This document shows, in pieces, positions 6,834 to 11,783 of a stretch of DNA of 11,783 nt. Position 1 is the stretch's first letter. Each line of letters starts with the position of its first letter. Origin of the DNA: Candidatus Fonsibacter sp. (lineage in GTDB: Bacteria; Pseudomonadota; Alphaproteobacteria; Pelagibacterales; Pelagibacteraceae); the NCBI GenBank assembly GCA_009693745.1, contig SHWR01000033.1, positions 1 through 11,783 on the forward strand. Direction: 5' to 3'. The notes under the pieces are model-generated. The model was not told the origin of the DNA. It made no database searches and saw only the letters and a list, made by a program, of their open reading frames with translations. The translations under genes were made by a program, and so were the position numbers.

Positions 6834-7362
6834 AAATATTAAAATATTATTTATATTTTTTGTTTTTTTTAGTGTAACATAGTGTTCTTCATCTATGAAA
6901 TTAGAACAATTTAAAAATAATAAACCAGAGTTCAAATTAGAGGAATATTTTAAGGGCAAAACTGTAGCGCGTGGGGTTTTTGAGGATAGATTTGGAAATA
7001 TTAAAAAAAGTTTTAAAGTTGATATTGATGGAACTTGGGATGGAAAACACCTAATTATGAAAGAGAACTTTATTTATGACGATGGCACTAAAGAGTTTAG
7101 AGAGTGAAAATTAGAAAAAATTGGCACTAATCAATATCAAGGTTATGCTGATGGTGTTATAGGTATTGCCTCAGGAGCAACTTCTGGAAATGCATTCAAT
7201 TGGAAGTACGACTTTGATTTGCCGATTGGCAATAGTAAATATAAAGTTAGCTTTGATGACTGGATGTTTTTGCAAGACGATAATTACTTAGTAAATATTG
7301 CAACCATGTCAAAATTTGGAATAACACTTGGAAAGGTTATTCTATTCTTTAATAAGAATTAA
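6805..7362 (+). pseudogene. DUF3833-family lipoprotein gene interrupted by two in-frame stops
   Basis: Read as one frame, this gives 185 codons with no frameshift. It starts at an ATG inside the end of mutT. Residues 2-25 are a lipoprotein signal peptide (Lys2, Lys10, Lys13, then a hydrophobic core ending FFVFFSVT), followed by a TAG at codon 26 (6880-6882), then Cys27 and CSSSMKLEQF. The body matches DUF3833: GKTVARGVFEDRFGN, VDIDGTWDG and ENFIYDDGTKEFRE. A TGA then falls at codon 101 (7105-7107), exactly where family members have tryptophan (the R-E-W-x-L pattern). The frame continues with KLEKIGT, SGATSGNAFNWKYDFDLP, SFDDWMFLQDD and TMSKFGI, and ends in TAA. The ATG at 6895 (codon 31) could only yield a 70-residue, unexported fragment. 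Two nonsense changes in an otherwise intact frame suggest recent inactivation; sequence error or readthrough are alternatives. The family's function is unknown. Confidence 0.82.
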
Positions 7363-7400
7363 CGCATTGAAATTAAAAAAAACGTTACTACATTAAGAGT

Positions 7401-7835
7401 ATGATTAAATATAATCTAGAATGTTCTTGCGGAGAAACTTTTGAAAGTTGGTTTCAAAATTCTAATGAGTACGAGAAGTTATTAAAAAAGAATTTAATTA
7501 ATTGTTATGTTTGTGGTCGATCAAAGACTGTTAAAAAAAGCTTAATGGCTCCAAGTGTTTCAACTTCTAAAACTACTTCTGCTGAAAAAGACACGGAACA
7601 GAAAAAAGAATTTTTAAAAAATGTAAAAAGCAAAATCAGAGAACTAAATGATTATGTTGCCAAGAACGCTGAGTATGTAGGAGATAAATTTGTATCAGAA
7701 GTTAGATCTATCCATTACGATAAAAAGAAAAAAAGAAATATTTATGGCAATGCTACTTTAGAAGAAACTAAAGAGTTACAAGAAGAAGGAATTGATGTTG
7801 CAACTATTCCTTGGGCTCCAAAAGAAGACGCTTAA
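7401..7835 (+). CDS. DUF1178-family zinc-ribbon-like protein
   Basis: A 144-residue conserved protein of unknown function, the normal length for DUF1178, which is common in alphaproteobacteria. The N-terminal third forms a probable zinc ribbon: Cys8 and Cys10 in ECSCGETFESWF, and Cys35 and Cys38 in NCYVCGRSKTVKKSLMAPSV; the S-W-F and K-S-L-M-A-P segments are family hallmarks. A lysine- and glutamate-rich helical part follows (about 60-125), then the conserved tail ending IPWAPKED. The leader has only a partial ribosome-binding site (AAGAG), about 5 bases before the ATG. It follows the broken lipoprotein gene by 38 bases and may share its transcript with mutT. Its stop overlaps the stop of the convergent ubiG gene. 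Confidence 0.88.
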   Translation: MIKYNLECSCGETFESWFQNSNEYEKLLKKNLINCYVCGRSKTVKKSLMAPSVSTSKTTSAEKDTEQKKEFLKNVKSKIRELNDYVAKNAEYVGDKFVSEVRSIHYDKKKKRNIYGNATLEETKELQEEGIDVATIPWAPKEDA

Positions 7836-8572
7836 TTTCTTTTAAAACTTACTGCATAATTAACGTCAGTATCTTTGCTTTTCTGCCATTCCCTTAAAAA
7901 AATATTAAATTTAAAACCCAGTGTATCTTTAAGTTGCAATTGATAATTAGAGGCTGTTGAGATTATTTCGTTAGGTCGTAAAAATTTATTCCAATCATGA
8001 GTACCTCTTGGGAGCCAATTCAAGATATATTCGGCTCCTACAATTGCAAATAAAAACGATTTAGCAGTTCTATTTAATGTTGCAAAAAATATGATGCCGT
8101 TCTTTTTTAATAATTTAGCACAAGATTTTATAAATAAATCAACATCAGCAACATGTTCAATTATTTCTAAACACAAAATAACATCAAATTGTTCATTTAA
8201 TTTTTCAGGAGTTGTGCATAAGTAATTAATTTTTAAATTCATTTGTTCAGCGTGAAATTTTGCAACATTAATATTCTTCTCAGAAGCATCTATGCCAGTG
8301 ACTTTAGCCCCTAGTCTTGTCATAGGTTCAGCAATTAAACCTCCACCACATCCAACGTCTAATAAAGTTAAGTTCTTAAATGGATAAGATCCATTAGATA
8401 GTATTGTGAAATGATTTTTAATTTTATCTACTAAATATTCTTGTCTAATAGGATTAAATTTATGCAAGGGTGCAAATTTTCCATTTGGATCCCACCATTC
8501 AGAAGCTATTTCTGAGAATTTATTTATTTCCTGCAGATCATCTGTTTGGTTATTTTTATTATTTATGTTCAT
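7832..8572 (-). CDS. ubiG: Ubiquinone biosynthesis O-methyltransferase UbiG
   Basis: S-adenosylmethionine-dependent enzyme catalysing both O-methylations of the ubiquinone ring, 246 residues. The family's N-terminal signature F-x-x-I-A-S-E-W-W-D-P-N-G (19-31) is followed by APLHKFNPIR (34-43). The SAM site comprises LLDVGCGGGLIAEPMTRLGA (70-89), with Asp95 in VTGIDAS as the ribose-binding acid. FDVILCLEIIEHV (129-141) is the next core strand. The late segments LNRTAKSF and WLPRGTHDWNKFLRP (186-200) are specific to UbiG among small methyltransferases. The ATG has a weak AAGA ribosome-binding site. It is divergent from lysC across 67 bases, and ubiG beside an aspartate kinase gene is a familiar alphaproteobacterial order. 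A TTAATA-17-TATAAT promoter lies upstream. Confidence 0.93.
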   Translation of the reverse strand: MNINNKNNQTDDLQEINKFSEIASEWWDPNGKFAPLHKFNPIRQEYLVDKIKNHFTILSNGSYPFKNLTLLDVGCGGGLIAEPMTRLGAKVTGIDASEKNINVAKFHAEQMNLKINYLCTTPEKLNEQFDVILCLEIIEHVADVDLFIKSCAKLLKKNGIIFFATLNRTAKSFLFAIVGAEYILNWLPRGTHDWNKFLRPNEIISTASNYQLQLKDTLGFKFNIFLREWQKSKDTDVNYAVSFKRN

Positions 8573-8601
8573 TTTCTTGCGAAATATTTAACATAGGGGT
8601 A

Positions 8602-8630
8602 ATTATAAATCTAAATTTTTAATATATTAA
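8602..8630 (-). promoter_or_regulatory. Probable ubiG promoter
   Basis: On the minus strand, TTAATA (8630-8625) and a perfect TATAAT (8607-8602) are separated by 17 bases, placing the transcript start near 8595, about 23 bases before the ubiG ATG. The -35 matches 4 of 6 positions. The region overlaps whatever drives lysC on the other strand. Confidence 0.4.
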
Positions 8631-8639
8631 TTAGCATTC

Positions 8640-9851
8640 ATGAGTAAAATTGTAGTTAAGTTTGGTGGCACATCGGTTGCAAATATAGAAAGAATTTTAA
8701 ATGCAGCAAAACTTATTAAAACCAAGGTAGATGAAGGCCATAAAATTATTGTTGTAGTTTCAGCAATGTTAGGCGTTACCAACGATTTGATAAAAAAATC
8801 CAAAGAAATAGATCAGAATTTTGATGTAGAAGAATATGACGCACTGCTTTCAACGGGTGAGCAAGTTACCTCAGCACTATTTGCAGGTGCTTTAAAAAAG
8901 CTTGGCCTTAAATCAAGATCGTGGTTAAGTTGGCAGGTTCCAATTGTAACTGAAGGTTTTCATTCTAACTCTAGAATAGTTTCAATTGAAACTACAAAAC
9001 TTAATAAGTCTTTAGATCAGGGGGAGATTCCAGTTGTTCCAGGATTTCAAGGAGTTTCAAAAGATTTTAGACTTACTACATTAGGAAGAGGCGGATCTGA
9101 TGCCTCTGCTGTTGCCTTGGCTAAATGTATAGGAGCTGATTACTGTGAAATATACACAGATATAGATGGCGTTTATACAACTAATCCTGCTATTAATCCT
9201 AAAGCAAAGAAGATTAATAAAATTTCTTATGAAGAAATGTTGGAGATGGCATCCTTAGGTGCAAAAGTTATGCAAAGCAATTCAGTACAACAAGGTATGA
9301 TGAATAATGTTGAAATTCATGTGCGTTCAACATTTACAAATAAGGAAGGTACCAGCATTACAAGCGATGATAAAATTTCTTACGATAAAGTTATAACAGG
9401 CGTTGCTTATTCTAAAGATGATGCAAAAATAACTTTAATAGGAGTTGAAGATAGACCTGGGATTGCAGCTAGTATTTTTAAACCTTTGTATGAAAATAAT
9501 ATTAGTGTCGATATGATTGTACAAAACGTATCAGCTGACAATAAAAGAACTGATGTTACTTTCACAATTAAAAGAGAAGATTTAGATAAATCAGTTAATC
9601 TGATTAAAAAAAATAGTAACCTCAAATTTGAGAAAATTACCTTTGATGACAAAGTTGCTAAAGTTTCAATCGTTGGCGCCGGCATGATTACGCACCCAGG
9701 TGTTGCCTTTAAAATGTTTAAAGCGTTATCAGATCAAAATATAAATATTTTAGTAATATCAACTTCAGAAATTAAAATTTCTGTTTTAATAGATGAACAT
9801 CAAACACAAAAAGCCGTGGTTGCTATTCATACAGCATTCGATTTAGATTAA
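8640..9851 (+). CDS. lysC: Aspartate kinase
   Basis: Phosphorylates aspartate, the first step towards lysine, threonine, methionine and diaminopimelate. At 403 residues it matches the monofunctional class without a homoserine dehydrogenase domain. The kinase domain (about 1-245) shows KFGGTSV (7-13), VVVSAMLGVTN (38-48), STGEQV (71-76), GRGGSDASA (149-157) and TDIDGVYTTNP (173-183). Two ACT domains follow: the first (about 265-335) opens with ITLIGVEDRPGIAA, the second (about 341-403) with KVSIVGAGM; these bind the feedback amino acids, usually lysine with or without threonine. No Shine-Dalgarno sequence precedes the ATG; a TATATT lies 11 bases upstream. It heads a tight run with ispG (5-base gap) and prfA (6-base gap), so the three are probably co-transcribed. 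Confidence 0.96.
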   Translation: MSKIVVKFGGTSVANIERILNAAKLIKTKVDEGHKIIVVVSAMLGVTNDLIKKSKEIDQNFDVEEYDALLSTGEQVTSALFAGALKKLGLKSRSWLSWQVPIVTEGFHSNSRIVSIETTKLNKSLDQGEIPVVPGFQGVSKDFRLTTLGRGGSDASAVALAKCIGADYCEIYTDIDGVYTTNPAINPKAKKINKISYEEMLEMASLGAKVMQSNSVQQGMMNNVEIHVRSTFTNKEGTSITSDDKISYDKVITGVAYSKDDAKITLIGVEDRPGIAASIFKPLYENNISVDMIVQNVSADNKRTDVTFTIKREDLDKSVNLIKKNSNLKFEKITFDDKVAKVSIVGAGMITHPGVAFKMFKALSDQNINILVISTSEIKISVLIDEHQTQKAVVAIHTAFDLD

Positions 9852-9856
9852 ATTTT

Positions 9857-10963
9857 ATGAGCAGCATTAGACCGTTTAGAGAAATCTTAAGAAGAAAGAC
9901 TAAAAAAATTAAAGTAGGCAATGTCTTCGTTGGGGGCGATGCTCCAATATCAGTTCAGTCCATGACTAATACTTTAACAACCGATGCAAAAGCTACAATA
10001 TTGCAAATTAATCAAATTGCTGAAGCAGGTGCTGATATTGTTAGAGTTTCTTGCCCGGATGAAGAATCTACAAAAGCATTAAAAGAAATTGTAAAACATG
10101 CAAACGTCCCAATCGTTGCAGATATTCACTTTCACTATAAAAGAGCAATTGAATCCGCACAAGCCGGAGCAAGCTGCCTTAGAATTAATCCAGGAAATAT
10201 TGGCTCAAAAGATCGAGTAAAAGAAATTGTTAAAGCTGCTAAAGATTATGATTGTTCAATTCGCATCGGCGTTAATGGCGGATCAATTGAGCAAGATTTA
10301 TTAGAAAAATATAAAGAACCATGTCCAGAAGCATTAGTTGAGAGTGCTGAAAGAAATATTAAAATTTTAGAAGATTTAGATTTCTTTAATTTTAAAATAA
10401 GCGTTAAGGCTTCAGATATTTTCTTAGCAGTTAATGCTTACAGACAAATTTCTAAAAAATGTGAGTATCCATTGCATCTTGGAATAACAGAAGCTGGAAG
10501 TTATTTTGCAGGAACTATTAAATCTTCAATTGGAATTGGAATGTTATTAAGCGAAGGGATTGGAGATACTATAAGAATTTCTCTTTCTTCTGATCCAGTA
10601 AATGAAGTTAAAGCAGGACTTGAAATATTAAAAAGTTTAAATTTAAAAAATAGAGGGGTTAAAATTATTTCCTGCCCATCATGTGCGAGACAAGCATTTA
10701 AAGTTATTAAGACTGTAGAAATATTAGAACAAAGATTGTCTCACATCAAAGAACCTTTGACACTTTCCATTATTGGCTGTGTTGTAAATGGACCTGGCGA
10801 AGCATCGCAAACTGATATTGGTTTAACAGGTGGTGGCAAAGGAAGTAATATGATATACTTGTCAGGCCTAGCAGATCATAAAGTTCCTAGTGAGAAAATT
10901 ATTGATCATATTGTAGATCTTGTTGAGAAAAAAGCAGAACAAATTAGAGATCAAGTCCTTTAA
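9857..10963 (+). CDS. ispG: 4-hydroxy-3-methylbut-2-en-1-yl diphosphate synthase IspG (GcpE)
   Basis: Iron-sulphur enzyme converting methylerythritol cyclodiphosphate to HMBPP in the MEP isoprenoid pathway, supplying among others the ubiquinone side chain. The 368 residues match the short bacterial two-domain form. The TIM barrel (about 1-260) contains VQSMTNTLTTD (33-43), VADIHFHYKRA (87-97), LRINPGNIGS (108-117) and the RIGVNGGS loop (136-143). The C-terminal 4Fe-4S domain has the three cluster cysteines, Cys273 and Cys276 in SCPSCARQ and Cys308 in GCVVNGPGEA, plus Glu315, the catalytic acid. The start follows lysC by five bases without a Shine-Dalgarno sequence, so translation is probably coupled to lysC. 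All key residues are present, so an active enzyme is expected. Confidence 0.96.
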   Translation: MSSIRPFREILRRKTKKIKVGNVFVGGDAPISVQSMTNTLTTDAKATILQINQIAEAGADIVRVSCPDEESTKALKEIVKHANVPIVADIHFHYKRAIESAQAGASCLRINPGNIGSKDRVKEIVKAAKDYDCSIRIGVNGGSIEQDLLEKYKEPCPEALVESAERNIKILEDLDFFNFKISVKASDIFLAVNAYRQISKKCEYPLHLGITEAGSYFAGTIKSSIGIGMLLSEGIGDTIRISLSSDPVNEVKAGLEILKSLNLKNRGVKIISCPSCARQAFKVIKTVEILEQRLSHIKEPLTLSIIGCVVNGPGEASQTDIGLTGGGKGSNMIYLSGLADHKVPSEKIIDHIVDLVEKKAEQIRDQVL

Positions 10964-10969
10964 ATTTAA

Positions 10970-11783
10970 ATGATACCCATAGATAAAGTTGAGAACATAG
11001 TTAGCAGATTCAATGAACTAGAAACTATTTTAGCAAAACCAGATCTTAAAAAAGATGAATTTGTTAGCAATTCAAAAGAATATTCGAACCTTAATGAAAT
11101 AATAAGTTATGCAATAACTTATTTAAAAGTTTTGGAAGATTTAAAAAGCACTAAGAATATTTTAGAAGACAAATCCACTGATAAAGAATTTTATGAGATG
11201 GCTGAAAAAGAGCTTAAGGATTTAAAACAGCAAGAGGAAGAGTGTATAAAAAAACTTAAAGTCTTCTTACTTCCAAAAGATGAGGCAGATGAAAAGAATG
11301 CTATTATTGAAATAAGAGCAGGAACAGGTGGCATGGAGGCTGCTTTATTTACTGCTGATTTATTTAATATGTACCAAAAAGTCGCAGTGTTGAATGGTTG
11401 GAAAGTTGAAATTATAAATTTATCAAATAGCGAGGGTGGTGGTTACAAAGAAATTATTGCATCTATTGTAGGCCGTAATGTTTTCTCTAAATTAAAATTT
11501 GAGTCAGGGGTTCATAGAGTCCAACGAGTACCCGATACAGAAACACAAGGCAGAATCCATACATCAGCAGCAACCGTTGCAGTTTTGCCTGAGGCCGAAG
11601 AAGTTGATGTGAAAATTAATGATGCAGATTTAAGGATTGATGTTTTTAGATCGAGTGGTCCCGGAGGACAATCAGTTAACACAACGGATAGCGCAGTTCG
11701 AGTAACGCACATTCCATCAGGAATAGTTGTCTCGCAACAAGATGAAAAATCACAACACAAAAATAAGGCAAAAGCTTTAAAAA
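10970..11783 (+). CDS. prfA: Peptide chain release factor 1 (3' end cut by window edge)
   Basis: Recognises UAA and UAG stops on the ribosome and triggers peptide release. The 271 visible codons of about 355-360 start six bases after the ispG stop; there is no Shine-Dalgarno sequence. A helical N-terminal region (about 1-100) precedes IEIRAGTGG (113-121). The codon-reading tripeptide is P188-D189-T190 in HRVQRVPDTETQGRIHTS, the PxT pattern of RF1 rather than the SPF of RF2. The catalytic GGQ is at 232-234 in RSSGPGGQSVNTTDSAVR, in line with E. coli RF1 (233-235), and the basic stretch SQHKNKAKAL follows. One oddity is Met122 in GTGGMEAALF, where many RF1 proteins have Asp (GGDEA). The missing part would hold the C-terminal superhelical domain end; prmC/hemK commonly follows in proteobacteria. 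Confidence 0.95.
   Translation, partial: MIPIDKVENIVSRFNELETILAKPDLKKDEFVSNSKEYSNLNEIISYAITYLKVLEDLKSTKNILEDKSTDKEFYEMAEKELKDLKQQEEECIKKLKVFLLPKDEADEKNAIIEIRAGTGGMEAALFTADLFNMYQKVAVLNGWKVEIINLSNSEGGGYKEIIASIVGRNVFSKLKFESGVHRVQRVPDTETQGRIHTSAATVAVLPEAEEVDVKINDADLRIDVFRSSGPGGQSVNTTDSAVRVTHIPSGIVVSQQDEKSQHKNKAKALK

Noticed and set aside
6895..7107. A free-standing 70-residue small protein
   Set aside because: It is the middle of a DUF3833 lipoprotein frame; family sequence continues on both sides of its apparent start and stop.
6805..7362. Genome-wide UGA-to-Trp recoding
   Set aside because: Tryptophan is written TGG throughout the other genes and three times within this gene (at GTWDG, NWKY and DDWMF); a reassigned code in an AT-rich genome would show many TGA codons.
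11512..11760. A cysteine-containing minus-strand open frame
   Set aside because: It is antisense to the GGQ region of prfA and reflects that gene's constrained codons.
1..11783. CRISPR array, transposon, integrase, tRNA or toxin-antitoxin system
   Set aside because: No spaced direct repeats, no transposase-like proteins or flanking terminal repeats, no tRNA cloverleaf and no small paired genes of those types were seen on either strand.

Overview
The window is a strongly AT-rich (about 30% GC by eye), tightly packed piece of bacterial chromosome. Ten intact genes, one broken gene and one gene cut at each of two edges are recognisable, and the longest gene-free stretch is about 160 bases. The families present (AsnC-type regulator next to a TorF-type porin, DUF1178, DUF3833, UbiG beside aspartate kinase, IspG and RF1), the very short spacers and the near-exclusive TAA stops fit a streamlined marine alphaproteobacterium, most likely SAR11/Pelagibacterales or a close relative. 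A TPP riboswitch in front of a ThiV-like symporter points the same way. This assignment is inferred from gene content and composition, not from a phylogeny.

Region by region: (1) 1-743, minus: 3'-truncated gene for an exported two-domain rhodanese sulfurtransferase. (2) 904-1362, plus: AsnC/Lrp regulator, followed at 1508-2227 by an outer-membrane TorF-like porin and a strong hairpin terminator. (3) 2303-2372: compact TPP riboswitch directly in front of a sodium:solute symporter (2373-3815), the ThiV-type candidate transporter for the thiamin pyrimidine HMP. (4) 3821-4243, minus: small four-helix membrane protein, convergent with thiV. (5) 4343-5227, plus: cation diffusion facilitator, convergent with (6) 5238-6338, minus: an old yellow enzyme-family flavin reductase with a good sigma70-type promoter. 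(7) 6423-7835, plus: MutT-type Nudix hydrolase, a DUF3833 lipoprotein gene carrying two in-frame stops, and a DUF1178 zinc-ribbon protein. (8) 7832-8572, minus: ubiG, convergent with the DUF1178 gene and sharing its stop-codon bases. (9) 8640-11783, plus: lysC, ispG and the start of prfA in one tight run.

How they work together: most genes are housekeeping (lysine/threonine-family amino acids, isoprenoid precursor and ubiquinone synthesis, nucleotide-pool sanitation, translation termination). The only clear regulatory circuit is TPP-controlled uptake, where the aptamer appears to contain the ribosome-binding site itself. The most unusual item is the DUF3833 lipoprotein gene. Its full frame (6805-7362) is preserved from signal peptide to C-terminus but is interrupted by a TAG immediately before the lipobox cysteine and by a TGA where the family has tryptophan. 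No mobile element, CRISPR array, tRNA, rRNA or multi-gene defence-like system is visible, and I do not see a clearly new multi-gene system.
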